A stretch of 64,000 nt of DNA from Guyanagaster necrorhizus (lineage: Eukaryota; Basidiomycota; Agaricomycetes; Agaricales; Physalacriaceae): positions 648,297-712,296 of the forward strand of contig NW_025064894.1 in assembly GCF_019112545.1 (NCBI RefSeq). The letters run 5' to 3'. Both the position numbers and the translations under genes were made by a program. Below, piece after piece: positions 11,737-22,887 of this stretch; within the stretch, counting starts at the first letter, position 1, and the number at the start of each line of letters is the position of its first letter. The notes beneath the pieces were generated by a model. That model did not search any database, had not been told where the DNA came from, and worked only from the letters and a program-made list of their open reading frames with translations.

Positions 11737-11938
11737 GGAAAGGAAGGTCGGGGGTTATGTTTCATAGAATTTGTTGTACCTGCTGGAAGGCTTGGTAGTG
11801 CCTGACTATCCAAGCTGTTACTGATTGTCGTCCACGGCAAAGGGTGATGATGGCTAGAAGACCGAGCAATGTTCCGATGATGGAAGCTATTAACTCGAAG
11901 AAGTCGTGATTCAGGTCTGTGGTTGTTGCTGGAGGCAT
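10685..11938 (-). pseudogene. Element B ORF1: N-terminal membrane helix, Pro-rich and coiled-coil protein
   Basis: From the first ATG after the primer site (11938) a frame runs 418 codons to 10685, broken once by TGA at 11762-11764, where element D has CGA. Residues about 12-33 form a hydrophobic helix (FFELIASIIGTLLGLLAIIT). Then come a Pro-rich stretch and a charged, Gln/Glu/Arg-rich, coiled-coil-like region (about 11130-10960, after the motif PFNYDEA). Gag begins inside ORF1 in the +1 frame and both frames stay mostly open for about 1 kb. The frame is conserved in A, C and D (GIG..AR(D/N)SLDA; DPWTGP; PFNYDD). I do not recognise a family. It could be a leader fused to Gag by frameshifting, or a separate protein. 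Confidence 0.7.
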
Positions 11939-11980
11939 TCGGTTTCTCAGCACAATTGGGCTTGAGAAAGGGAAGGTAGA

Positions 11981-11993
11981 AGCTTTGAGCTAA
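11981..11993 (-). promoter_or_regulatory. Primer-binding site of element B (self-priming type)
   Basis: One base inside the 5' LTR, the minus strand reads TTAGCTCAAAGCT. It pairs with AGCTTCGAGCTAA (complement of 12145-12157) in the LTR with one mismatch, explained by a CG-to-CA change. That LTR segment starts 34 nt after the TATA-like box, where the transcript should begin. This is the arrangement known for Tf1/sushi-group elements, whose mRNA 5' end primes reverse transcription. I saw no match to a tRNA 3' end. Confidence 0.8.
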
Positions 11994-11994
11994 T

Positions 11995-12429
11995 TGTTAA
12001 GCCTAAGTGTCATGTGAATCGATACATGTGATAAACAGGTGTTCCTTCGCACTTCAAGGAATCACCTGAGTCCACTAGAGTATATCGGGTTGTACGTGAC
12101 TCAAGGTCAGACGTTGACTCGAGGTAGAATGGTGTGTATAAACTTTAGCTCGAAGCTGGGGTATACCAGCGAGAGCTGTAGTCCTTAAATACTGTACAGT
12201 TGTCTGCTAATTATACTACTGCTTATTATGTGTGTCTGCATCCATTGTGCTCGTTGTCCTTGAGCATCGCTACCGTACATAAAAGGTCGATTGTACGTTG
12301 TCGAGCGCGACCGTCATAATGTCTCGATGGAAAGTTTTAGTTGTGCTGACTAAGCTTCCCACGGTCTTGTGCCTTCTGACTCAGCATAAATAGGGGTAAA
12401 AGGAAAGAAAAAGGGAATAAATCATAACA
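11995..12429 (-). repeat. 5' LTR of element B
   Basis: 435 bp, in element orientation TGTTATGATTT...GGCTTAACA. It holds the promoter (complement of 12185-12191) and predicted transcript start (12157). The five bases after its outer end, CTATC (12430-12434), are the target duplication. Nearly every difference from the 3' LTR is a CG versus TG/CA change. Confidence 0.96.
12145..12191 (-). promoter_or_regulatory. Predicted promoter and transcript start of element B
   Basis: A TATTTAA box (complement of 12185-12191) lies 34 nt upstream of the predicted start at 12157. The start is inferred from spacing and from self-priming, because the next 13 nt are complementary to the primer-binding site. 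The same spacing (33-35 nt) holds in the LTRs of A, C, D and E. Confidence 0.65.
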
Positions 12430-12434
12430 CTATC

Positions 12435-13180
12435 TGCATTATAGACTGGAATTGGCATTGCAGTGGCATGTGTTGAGAGTTTGTGCTTGTTAACAAAGAC
12501 TTGATTGATAGAACTGCTGGTGCACCCACTATCAATTAGTGCAGTGACTTTGTGGGTACTTCGAGATATAAGGGTTTCGATGTGAGCTTTGGTCAGTAGA
12601 TTCTGACCTGATGTCTTAGCTTGTCAGATGAATTTTCATGGTCCATGTAGCTTGTCGAGCCATTCCAGGGCTTGGCACCTTTCTGCTTCTCGTATTCCTG
12701 TGATCACATCATCGACTATTTCCTCAGTTCGGGCTTTGTGTACCCAGTTTTTGAGTATGGCCTTTGCTGCAGTTTCGTCTTTCACATCTTTGATAGCTCA
12801 CCAAGTCCATTCTGTTTTGAATGGTTTGAGCCAACTAATGGGGCTCTCTGCCCCTGTTTGACCTGAAGGTGATTGAGTTTGTCCTATGGGGTTAGTGAGG
12901 TGATTGTTTGATAATGACACACCTTTGGGTCTTCTTATCCTTTTCTGTTCTTTCATTGGTGACTGAGAGGTGGGAATTGGTTTCTGAGGTGATTCTAGTT
13001 CTGGAGTAATATGGTTGGGTATATTCGAATGCACACATAATTTAGACATAAGGGGTGTAACTACAAAAAGATAATTGTTAGTCTGTCCAGCAGTTGGTGA
13101 CCTATTACTCAAGTCTTTGGCTGAGTCAGTAGAATCGCTCACTGCTTGGCCTCACCTTTTATCTCCTCAGATTTGTCATC
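12435..13180 (-). pseudogene. pol: Element A pol, N-terminal part (start and protease)
   Basis: This frame overlaps the gag end by about 40 nt (-1 frame), runs through a linker (about 13142-12798) and reaches the aspartic protease, whose D-S-G triplet lies near 12530. It stops where B inserted. Removing B and one CTATC copy joins it in frame to the part at 836-4366. In-frame stops are present. The linker between gag and protease is also present in B, C and D (motif EWTW near 12800). Confidence 0.85.
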
Positions 13181-16135
13181 ATGCCTGAGATCCTCTTTCT
13201 CCTTTAGTAGTTCAGCAATCTATGCCCAGATGTCTTCCCGGGTGTGCTTGTTCTTCTTCTAGGGACAGTTTTGTGCCATATGACCCTTTTGTCCACAATT
13301 GAAGCACTTCTCCCCCTTCTTGAGATGATCTATGTCTATCAGCTGACCTGTTCTGGTATATGTCATGCCTGTACCAGTTTGCTTCATTCTATAAGAAGTT
13401 GGGGCCAAGCCACCAGGCTTGGCAGTTGTAGTTGTGCTGGGAGTGGAGGGCTTCAGACTCTGTCCTTTACTTTGATATCCATAGGCCAAAGTAGTCACCT
13501 TGGCCTTCTGTTGTTGCCTTTCCCTATACATCCTGATGATTCAGGCCTTCTATTCATCATATCCCACTGGAATATCATGTCCCATGTCTGAAATAGTGAT
13601 GAGGTAATTGGATGGTAATCCCATCTTTATGTATTCAACCATATGCCCCATGTTGGTGATATCATCCCGTATTCCAGCAAGTCTGCTGAGTCATTCCAGT
13701 TCATCGAAGTAGTCCATGGCATACTTCCCAGCCATCTTGTACTCCTTCATCTTCTGTTTGTGGACTTCTTGAATGGCTGGATCTGTGAATTTGTCTCTGA
13801 TCATTTGTTTAAAGACCATCCATGTGGAATAACAGTGGTGGGTCCTTGTAGTTGACCAGAATGAGGGGGTGATTAGAACTCACCATATTTTGGCCTTCTC
13901 TGCCATGTGAGTGATGGCAAAAGTTACCTTGTACATGTCAGTGAGAAAGTATGAGGCAAATACTTGGAAGTATTGGTCACAATCCACCAGGAAGTGATTG
14001 ATATCATTGGATGCCTCTTTAAAGAGGTGAGGTTCGGTGCAAAGGATTGGTTTTACTTGGAGAACTTGAACACTCACATCAAGGGCTGGTATTGGATTCA
14101 GAAATCTGCCATTAGGCAGTTGCACCCATTCCATTGCCGGTCCTGGGAATGAATAGAGAGATCCATCATCAGCGACAGGACTTCCTGGTTTTTGGGCTTC
14201 TTTTCGCATGATCCATCCATCCTTGATCATCCATCCCTGAAGAGTTGCTTCAGGGTCATCCCCTGTGGAGGGAGGTGCTTCCAGTGCCTTGCCGCTGCCT
14301 CCTGCTTCATCTGGGGGTGGCTGTCTGGCGAATGGTCATGGAATCGGCAGCAACCTCCATCATTCTGGATGTTGCCAGGCTGCCTGTGGTCGGCTCCTGG
14401 CAAGCCGAGATGCCATACTGTGAACAGCCGAGGTGGCAAATGAATATCAGGATGATGTCATTTGGGTTGAGGATGTCATGTATGCCGATTTGGGTGGCAT
14501 TACACTTGGTGTCCATAGCTTGGGTGCCATCCTCTTCTCATACTTCAGCTTGTATGGTAGTAACAGTCCCATCTGGTAATACAAAAATCTTTGATTAAAG
14601 TTAAAAATGGCCTGCTCAGTGGCTGCATATTGTAAAATTTCCTCTCATTCAACACTGTTGGTGAGAGTATACCTTCATCCCAAAGATGTCCTTAACCAAA
14701 GGTCATCTTTCCATAATTTGGCTACCTGCTCCTGGTACAACCAAATAAATTCTTGCTCTCACACCTCATATGCTCCTCGCCTCAATACTTCTTCTGCCAT
14801 TGGTTCTTCAAAATTCTTCCCCCACTCAGAGAGAGGGTCTCTGACTCTCCTGTCAGAGTCCTCCTCCTTGGCCTCATTGTCCATATCACCATCCTTGCTC
14901 ATCACATTCTCCTCAAGGAGGGAACTGTTGAGCAGGTCATAGGCCTCCAGTATGGCTGTGCTGGAGCTGAGTGCTAGGTCCAGCATTGTCTGGCCTGAGG
15001 TGAAAAGAAGGCTCTTGCTCAGGCTGCTGTTGCTGCTGCTCAGCCTCTCTCCTTGCTGCATCCACCACCATTGCTCTGCTATATCGACAGAAGTTCCGAT
15101 AGAATCAGGGTCGAAGGAAGAGAGTGGCAATTGGCCTATCAAGGATCCTTTTGAGATCCCTGGTAGAGTCGATATGCTCGTCATCTCCTCCAATTGTTCT
15201 CTGGCTGGATGGTATCCCATTTCCCCAGTCAGGGATACTGTCAGTTTCTGTGATGGTATCAGTCCCATATGATAACAGGCAGCTGTTATCGAGTGTTGCC
15301 TCTCAGTAGATGTCATCTGCTTGGATGGCTCCCATGACAGGTGCAGTCCATGAGTCAGACTCAGTAGGGGTAATAGGTTCTCGGAAGGGAAGATCGTTGC
15401 TGGTACTAGTGTTGATGAGGGTGCTGGTCCTACTGCCATCAGCTTCTCTTTGCTGCTGCTCTGCCTCCTGTGCTCAGAGATAGTGCCTGAAGAGATGGTT
15501 CTCTCACATGATTTCATTGTCAATCTGTGCTTGGCTAGCAAGGTACTCAGGAAGGTCTCTGGTAGGTCAAATTTGGTTTGCTTGGGAGTGGACCTCATCG
15601 GGGGCCTCAGTCAACTGTATTCCCTCTGGTGCCATTCATACATCTCCTGCTCAGCCAGCATTACTGCTAGCTGAGTATCATTCAAGCTGGTTGGCTTTAA
15701 CTGCAGCAGCTCACCACTAGTGGCACTCCCTGTTGTCATTGCTCCAGTAGGGATCATTATCGACCCCTGTTCTGCTGTCAGTGCTCCTGCTTTGTACTGA
15801 TGTTGTATGATGGGATCCTGCTCCCCTAGGGCTGGCTCCTCAAGCCATCCATGAGGCATCCAGAGAGTCTCTAGCACAGCACCCAATGCCAGTGCTAGGG
15901 ACTGGGGTCATGGTCCTTGTTGCTGCTCTACTGTGCTTGGGGGATGGTCACCAGAATCCTGTGGCTCAAGGGTTTCCAGAGTCTCTGATGATTGCCAATG
16001 GGGGTCATGGAGGATATGTGTGCTGCTGCTGCTGCTCCTCTTCCTCAGAACATTTTTCAGTCAAGCTCCTATGGATATCTTCTGGTTGGAAGGGGGTCTG
16101 GTTGGTTGAGGGTCAGGAAGAGGCAGGGATGTCAT
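13139..16135 (-). pseudogene. gag: Element A gag (ORF2)
   Basis: Begins at the shared ATGACATCC start (16135) and ends at TGA 13139-13141. It has a long Ser/Gln-rich N-terminal region overlapping ORF1, a capsid-like region (about 14030-13560) and a complete CCHC knuckle, CFNCGQKGHMAQNC, near 13300, just before a TAG. Several TGA codons interrupt it, for example near 14757 where the following residues continue the homology. Would package element RNA if intact. Confidence 0.8.
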
Positions 16136-16346
16136 GGAGGGGGAGGTCTGGTGTGACATTTTGTAGGATGATGTGGATGCATTGAAACTCTTGGTAGTGA
16201 CAGATAGCCCAGGTGGTAATTGATTGGCATCCATGGCACAGCTGTATGATCACCAATAAACCAATCAGGATTCCTATGATCGAGGCCAAGAGTTCGAAGA
16301 ACTCATGAGTGAAGTTCAGATCAGAAGGATTAAGTGCAGGGGGCAT
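15110..16346 (-). pseudogene. Element A ORF1 (membrane helix protein)
   Basis: Starts at ATG 16346. Residues about 15-36 (FFELLASIIGILIGLLVIIQLC) form a hydrophobic helix matching ORF1 of B, C and D. The frame reads past the gag start in the +1 relation. Further down it shows the shared GIG..ARDSLDA stretch (near 15880) and a block near 15360-15130 (SYGTDTITETDSIP and STRDLKR) that aligns with D ORF1. Several stops are present. The end is approximate, set by the last homology to D. Confidence 0.6.
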
Positions 16347-16388
16347 TCAGTTTCTCAGCACAATTGGGCTTGAGAAAGAGAAGCAAGA

Positions 16389-16401
16389 AGTCTCGAACTA
16401 A
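16389..16401 (-). promoter_or_regulatory. Primer-binding site of element A (self-priming type)
   Basis: Minus strand TTAGTTCGAGACT, one base inside the 5' LTR. It pairs with AGTCTCAAACTAA (complement of 16558-16570) in the LTR, 34 nt after the TATA-like box (16598-16604). The one mismatch is again a CpG change (CG to CA). The sequence differs from B's site, and its LTR partner differs in step. Confidence 0.8.
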
Positions 16402-16402
16402 T

Positions 16403-16918
16403 TGTTAAGCTCAAATTCCACATGACTGATGACACATGATAAACTAACAGAACCTTGTACTTTGGGTTAAACTGCTAGAGTTCACTTGTGTGTGACCAGC
16501 ATTGTGTTGTCAAGGTGGTTTGCAAGTGGCTCAAGATAAGATGGTGAAGAATAAACTTTAGTTTGAGACTGGGGTATTACAGTGAGAACTAAACTACTTA
16601 AATACTGTTCTGCTGTCTTTTTATAAATAGATGTTCACAAAAGATATTGTCTGCTGCAGAGCCATTACCCCTACTATTGCCAGGCTCTTCATAATTGCTG
16701 TTGTCTTGCTGTTGTGCTGTTACCGCTTCTCTGCTATAAAGAGCATTGTCTTCCCTTCACAGCGTACAGCTGCATGATAAGACATTGACTGACTGGGTTG
16801 CTGACCAAGCTTTCCCACAGTCTTAAGTGCTGATCTAGGTGCCCTGACTCAGCAAAGATAGGGGTCATTTCTAAGAAAAAAGAAAAGAAAATATAAAGAA
16901 AATAGAAAAATCATAATA
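16403..16918 (-). repeat. 5' LTR of element A
   Basis: 516 bp, same length as 283-798. The outer end reads TCATAATA rather than TCATAACA. TGCAT at 16919-16923 is the target duplication, directly followed by resumed H repeat sequence. Confidence 0.95.
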
Positions 16919-16923
16919 TGCAT

Positions 16924-18519
16924 GCACAAGCTAGAAACTGACAGCATAAAACTATATACTGATCACATCCACATTAATATACACACATAACACTCTAAAT
17001 TCATTGAGAGATTCTAATGTGATAGGAGTGGCAATGGCTAATACAATTGTATTTTCAATAATTCACAGTATGCAAGTAGCAATAGCATATGTATAGAACT
17101 AAGATCTCTTTAAGTCTCAAAGCTTTTGTGTAACAAGAAGGGTGAAAGATATCACTAGATCTCAAGGCAAGAGTACTGTACTACAACACAGTACTTTAAA
17201 GTGCTTCTGCAATCCTCAGATGAAATTCAAAGACCTTAGCACATATAATACATGACTTAAATCTTTGTGCTCTAAGCAGAAACACTTCACAAATATGTTC
17301 ACAAGTACCATAGAGCTCAAACCTATGCATGCAAGTTTTCAAATTGATTATAGACCCATAGAGTTCAAATATATGCAATTCAGAGAAACACAAAACACAA
17401 TAAACACTGTCTATAGATTCAAAGAGTTTGAACCTCTGCCAATCTACAAAAATGACCAACAAAGCAAGTATTAATCAAGCCAAAGAGTTTAAATCTCTGC
17501 TATCTGTAGTGCTTCACATTATAAATACTTCAAAAACTCAAAAGAGTGCCCTCAAGACACTACTCTTTTATTTTCAGACTAGAGCACAATTCCAAACCAT
17601 TTATTAAATCAGACTAGAGTCTCATGTTAGCTTTTGATGCCTCATGCAATACTCAAATAACTTGGAATGATATCAATATAAGTCTACTCTCATCTAAAGT
17701 TACAAATTAAATTTAAAGGCTGGAGTGTAAGGATGTCATATCTTTACACTATAACAGTAGGGGTTCAAAAATTATATACTACTTGTACATCATAGTATTT
17801 AAGTATTCTATAGCATTCTATTATAATACAATCTAGTATAGTATTGCCAGCATACAGAACTCCTTCTTAAGGTCCTGCATTAGTTATTTCTGCTTGTACA
17901 CAATTTGATGTGTGTGTTCTGCTCTAACTCAAGACTAAGCCTGCTGTTTCTAAGTGACCTGATATTGGCTAGCTCAGCTAGTCTGTCTACTGGCTAGTCT
18001 CTGTATTTTCTTTATCTTCTTGGAGTAACTAGCCCATGCACAGTGTCTGTTTCAGACTGCTAAATTTATCTCTCCTGATTGTCAGTTACTTTAGTATCAT
18101 ATCTTTCAGCCAGTTATCCAAATATTTGGGTTTATATTGTTGCACATTATAACTCTGATTCAGACTGTGTCTTTTGTCTGTTACATATCTATATATCATT
18201 AATCATAGTGATGTAAAGTACTAATTTTAGCCTTAATCATCATTCTGATCATGTTCTTTCTATTTTTAGTGCATGTCTCCATACTGGTATCAGTGTATTC
18301 AGTGTTAAGTGCTGAGACTTTATATGCAGTGTGACTCTGCTGGTATTGCTCTGCTACTAAGTCATAGCCTCCATCAATCATCACTCCAGCAAGATGTAAT
18401 GCTGAGCTCTGTTTCATCATATATTAGTCATAGTGGCCTATATATAGTAGGCTCAGATACATTTAATGTATTCTCAGAATTTGCAAAATTATATACATGA
18501 ACACATAAAGGGTATATCA
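16924..18519 (-). repeat. H repeat copy 3 (main part, reverse orientation)
   Basis: Collinear with the reverse complement of H copies 37384-39150 and about 53100-54758. Landmarks are the segment with the CAAAGCTTTTGTGTAACAAG run (near 17120), the element promoter-like TTTAAGTA region (near 17795), the CTGATATTGGCTAGCTCAGC region (near 17960) and the block near 18260-18400. It is heavily CpG-depleted. With 266-282 it forms one H copy that A inserted into. The far end at about 18519 is placed by alignment by eye to the TG start of copy 1. I found no clear TSD. Confidence 0.75.
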
Positions 18520-18846
18520 TCAGTGTGCTGTATCACAATTCTATGAGTAACAAATTTTAGTTTTTTTTCTGCCCTAAAATTATTACAGTATTATGATGAC
18601 TGTACAGCAAGTACCACACTTTCAAAATACAAGAATCACTGCTCAGAAATAGAATCCCTATATGATATGTCTGGTAAACTGCCTGTCTATACATAAATAA
18701 CAATCTGCAATATAAAGCACATGCTCATCTGCTGACCATCTCTTAAGTATATCATACTATAATATTTTCAGTGGTTTACTCATGCTCAGAGGTGGACACC
18801 TTTCAATCAGAGACATTCACATAGATAGATGTTTATTCTATCATAG
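18520..18846. other. Non-coding spacer
   Basis: No gene seen. Parts of 18690-18790 resemble 54930-55020 (both have a TCTATACATAAA run followed by similar AT-rich sequence), so this may be another decayed repeat shared by the flanks of two H copies. The resemblance is weak. Confidence 0.3.
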
Positions 18847-21181
18847 ATGGATCAGTCAGTGGCAGCAGATAGCCTTATAAAGCTATTTGAGATTGCATCA
18901 GATATAGAAAGTATAGCTGATTCAATCAAAGAAGACAAACTCACAGGAGAAGCAGGTGGCATCATGCTGATATAGATTGAATTGAGGTTTAGTGAAGGCA
19001 TAACTAGAGTTATCATAGGAGCTGTAGTAGATGTGGATATGTATCAGGAGGTTTCAATATTTAAAGACAAATATTGTATATAGATGAGAACCAACTTTTA
19101 CAGTATAAAGCTAAAGAATAAATTTCTGCTAGTCTCCAGCAAGCAGAAGCTATAAGCATATTGAGAAGTCTTTAAGCCTAGTATCATGCAGTGAATAGCT
19201 TAGAGCATCTTTGAATTTCTCATTTTCTTTCTATCTCATTCACATCTTGTCTATCTGTCCTCACAGTAGACATCAGGGCTTATTCTTCCAATGTATTCAT
19301 ACTAATAGTGGATTCTATCAGATTCATTCTGAGTGAGTGGAATTTTCTCTTGTGTTTATAAAAGATCTTGCAGAAGAAAATGTATATTTCTCCATCCAGA
19401 GAGTTTATTAGCCTTACAAGTGGAGCTCACTGTAATGGAAAAATAAATCCACAATTGCTGATAGAAAAAGCATCTTATATCTCACCACATAAAGAAGAGA
19501 AGCAGAAGCACTATAGACAATTGCATAAGCTGCTGCCAGTTACAGAATAGAAAAAAAGAAAGATCTCTTCAAAGTTGTATTAGATAACAAATTCTATCAC
19601 TTTCACTTGGACTTCTCTTTTATATCAACTTACAAAGAGGAGCTTAGAACTATTCTTGAGGCATCAGACCCATCTTCACTAATCTCATCTGCTACCAGCC
19701 AAATAGAGGACTATCCATCTATCCAAGATCAATCTCAGATCTGCAGAAATATCAGTCAGATCTGCCTGAGCATATTCAGTTCAGAACTTGGTTAGATAAG
19801 AAAGAAGCTTTGAGTCCTTCACCTATACTAACTTTATTCTCAATCATTAGAACATACTACTAATCCAGAAACTGATAAGTACACCTTTATTTTAATATGA
19901 TGGATCAGCAGCAAGCATATGTTTCAGCTCAGCAACTATCTATGAGAGACTCTGAAAAAGCTCCCAGCTGAAAGTGACAAGGGCTAAAAGATATGATGAT
20001 ATTGCTTATCTTTTTTGATGAAGTCTAGTATACATGTGAAAGCATAGAACAGCAAGGAGATTGGTAGTATATTCAGATCACTATTCTGTACACAGATCTG
20101 ACAGCAGTAAATCTGTGAAAAAGGCTTTCTTAAGCTAACCCAGCTAATCAGGCAAACATCATATGGGATGTTTTCAAGAGGAAATGCTATGACTTCTATC
20201 TAAAATCCAATGAGACATAAAGGTACATGCTTGTGTATCTGGAGAAAGCTGCTAGAATCCTCAGAGCATCACCCATGGCAATGCTTGATGAGTTTGAATA
20301 TTTCAACAGGTATATCTAGAATATCAGACTGGATCTTATGATAGACATTGACTTGCTTCTCTCAAAATATGAGTATGTGTGGATATATATATCTGCTCTT
20401 TATTCAATATTAAAGCTGATGGTGGACCAGCATCTAGCAGTTTTGTTTCTACACCAGAATCCAGTAGAACTGCTCCCAGTTGAGAAAGTTTATAAAGCTG
20501 CTAACTACTAGCTAGAAAGCTACAGGTTTCTCTATATTAATGTGAGTCTAACAATATCATCTTTTGTCAATCTAGAATCCTTATCTTCTCTTGAGATAGG
20601 TGCTCCAGTCATCTAAGCATCAGCAGCAGTACTCTTACTTCCACTATATGAACAACAGTCTATAGTAATATCAGAAGGAAATATTTCAGATATTATAGAC
20701 CAGCTATCCAAGGCTACAGCTACAGGTCTGCCTTTGGTATACTATAATCTATACAGATATATGCAACTGCATCTGCTGCAACACACTCTGCAGACTGCAT
20801 CCTTGTCTAGCAAGCAACCAGATATAACATGTAAAGCTGAGTCTACTATGGAAGAAAGGCTTTTGGCTGTCATCCAGAGGCAAAGCTGAGCTGACTATGA
20901 AAGAAAAGCTCTTTGCCACTATTAATAAGCTAGCAGATAAAAACAGCTCAGGCAAGAGATGCAGATATAGTGATTGTGATACTGGCTACAAGAATTGCAT
21001 AGCAAAGAAGGCTGATCAGATGAAAGGACTGATCAAGTTTGACTATTTCAAGAGAAAACTAGTTATATCTGATGAATCTGAGCTGCCCAGAGGTAATAGA
21101 TATCTTATGCAACAGACCAAAAAGTGGCACAAGGATAATAGAAATGCATCTACAGCCATCAATATAGTATCAATATCATGA
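18847..21181 (+). pseudogene. Decayed gag-like ORF of another retrotransposon (plus strand)
   Basis: From an ATG at 18847 a plus-strand reading, with many stops, can be followed to about 21181. It has a helical middle section (about 19990-20530) with motifs such as RILRASPMAMLDEFEYFNRY and YKAANY, which looks like capsid regions of basidiomycete retrotransposon Gag proteins. A basic Cys-containing tail (20897-21181) ends it. No protease or RT follows on this strand; the I repeat begins at once. The family call rests on pattern memory only. It could be a gag-only non-autonomous element or a deletion product. Confidence 0.45.
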
Positions 21182-22607
21182 TTTTTATCTCTAATCACAA
21201 TCTCAAGCATCTATTCATGATCTGCTGATGCTTATCAGAGTCTGACATATTCTGATGAATCCTGACTGCAGTTCAGCCTCAGCTATAGAGAAACCTCACA
21301 ACAGCTATGCAAAATTATGAATGATGATAGCATAATATCACTATGATTATATCTTACTCATTGACACACAATAAGCAGCCAGTACTAGTATGTTGACTAC
21401 ATAGTATTGATATTCCAGATAACTATACCAGATAGAGAAATGAATATATTTATTGTTTTTTACCAAGTTAGCTATCTTATAACCACTATAGTAAGATATA
21501 ATAAGCAAGTAATTATCTGATGAGGATATAATTCTCTTGAGTGTGATGTCTCAGTGTCTAGCAGAGACTAAAGCACTAGTGGATCTCTCTGTTTAGTATG
21601 TGAGATTCTCAGATTTGAGAACAGAGACCTAAATGATCAGTATATCAGTAAGGATCAGCATCTAGTCTAATTGATCAACCAGATAGTCATGCATGAGCTC
21701 ATATCTGCCAGAAGATGAGTTTAGCTCATCTGGTTGAGTCAGTAAGTCTATTAGTCAGTAGTCCATTATGTTAGTCAAATATGAGTAGCCAGAATATATA
21801 AATATCAGATTATATATAGAGAAAAAGAAGGTTTCTGGCCTTCTCTTGAAACACTATCAAGCAAATAGTATGGATTGTGTTTAATTAAAAGCTTTGAGTC
21901 ATAGACTCAATCTGAATACTATGGTGATGATCAGATCACTTTGTTTTATGCAAGAATCTTCAGAAAGCAACCAAAAGTTTATATTAGACAGTCAGAACAG
22001 ATCTGAGACAGTTTCAAATAGCTGAATTGTGTATAAGTCACAATCAGATGTATCATATCAGTCTAGAAACTGCATCAGACAGACAGTATAAGTTCAGAAT
22101 CTGTATCAAGCAGATCATTTTAGATAGGTTTTATTGTATTCAGTGACACAGACAGCTTGATCCAAACAAACTGCAATATATATCTTTGAATTACACTTTA
22201 TTGCATTTAATTTACATTACATTCTCTACATACTTAGAATTCAGGAATTACTATTTCTCTCTTGAACTGCATTGTGATTTGGTGTTAGTGTTTTAGTAGT
22301 GTGTATTCATTCAGTGTCACTTCTCAGCATTTCAGTATGATTATACCATAGCATCTTTTTCATAATAGATACTATAGCCCATAGGAAGCTCACTGTAATA
22401 ATGGTATTATAGAACAATAACAGTGTGAGTGCACTATAGCAGAATAATTGTTATTAGACAATAAGTCATAAACATAACAGTGAGATAATAGTCATCCATA
22501 GAACAAAGAGTTTTGTAGACAATATTTAAGATAGTAGTATATGACAATGTACTCTAGTCTTAGACTAAGGTTAATATATCTATCACACTCTTTGACTACT
22601 CAGTATG
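21160..22607 (-). repeat. I repeat, left part, with an internal insertion
   Basis: 21160-21408 and about 22342-22607 match the reverse complement of 60677-61378, including the shared TATAGAGAAACCTCACAACAG run near 21285. The two parts are separated by about 0.93 kb of other sequence. The repeat is then cut at 22607 by element G and resumes at 52612. The element G target duplication ACTAC lies at the cut. Probably an old LTR or similar repeat; its true ends are uncertain. Confidence 0.6.
21409..22341 (+). repeat. Possible solo LTR inserted in the I repeat
   Basis: About 0.93 kb absent from the reverse-strand I copy at 60677-61378. It has an LTR-like promoter layout on the plus strand: a TATATAAATA box near 21797 and a pyrimidine/purine-rich start region after it. 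I could not fix TG/CA ends or a duplication, so the boundaries are approximate and the identity is tentative. Confidence 0.35.
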
Positions 22608-22612
22608 ACTAC

Positions 22613-22877
22613 TGTAGGTACTTAGTAGCTGTTGGTAGCAGGATAGAAAGTAGTATTTGAAAAGAAGAAAGAGGGAAGATGTCCTTATTCATGTACTCTG
22701 TAGCTACTTATATACTAATAGTCCAATGAGTGGCATATGTAAATAAGACAATGAGCAAGTAGCAGTAGTGATAAAAACAACTAAAAGGTAAGCAATTGAT
22801 ATAGACAATATAATGACTGCAGGCTGAGCTTTCCATAAAGAATAATAAGTGCACACAGTAGCATGAAATCCTCTACA
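22613..22877 (-). repeat. 3' LTR of element G
   Basis: 265 bp, TGTAGGTAC...CCTCTACA. It aligns along its length with 47279-47475 plus 52546-52611 at perhaps 80% identity by eye. Inside lies a purine-rich tract on the minus strand (GGTGTGGGA, complement of 22878-22886), a plausible polypurine tract. Confidence 0.8.
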
Positions 22878-22887
22878 TCCCACACCA

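Larger units (their letters stand above)
4367..12429 (-). mobile_element. Gypsy element B (best-preserved chromodomain element)
   Basis: 8063 bp with two 435-bp LTRs (4367-4801, 11995-12429) and a perfect CTATC duplication (4362-4366, 12430-12434). It lies inside the protease-coding region of A, at a codon run equivalent to PVYNAD. B keeps far more CpG than A, C or D. The two LTRs differ at roughly ten positions, almost all CpG transitions. On the minus strand: 5' LTR, self-primer site, ORF1, gag, pol, hairpin, polypurine tract, 3' LTR. Pol has five in-frame TGA codons and otherwise stays open, so this copy is dead but recent. Confidence 0.97.
283..16918 (-). mobile_element. Gypsy element A (Ty3/gypsy chromodomain LTR retrotransposon, interrupted by B)
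   Basis: Two 516-bp LTRs (283-798 and 16403-16918) start TGTTAAGC and end in TAACA (decayed to TAATA in the right copy). They are flanked by a perfect TGCAT duplication (278-282, 16919-16923). Coding sense is on the minus strand, so the 5' LTR is the right one. Element B (4367-12429, TSD CTATC) sits in the protease-coding part; removing it leaves about 8.57 kb and rejoins the pol frame. The interior has ORF1, gag, protease, RT, RNase H, integrase and chromodomain, all with stop codons. The LTRs differ at only about 2% of positions by eye although both are almost free of CpG, so much of the decay seems older than this insertion. Confidence 0.95.
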
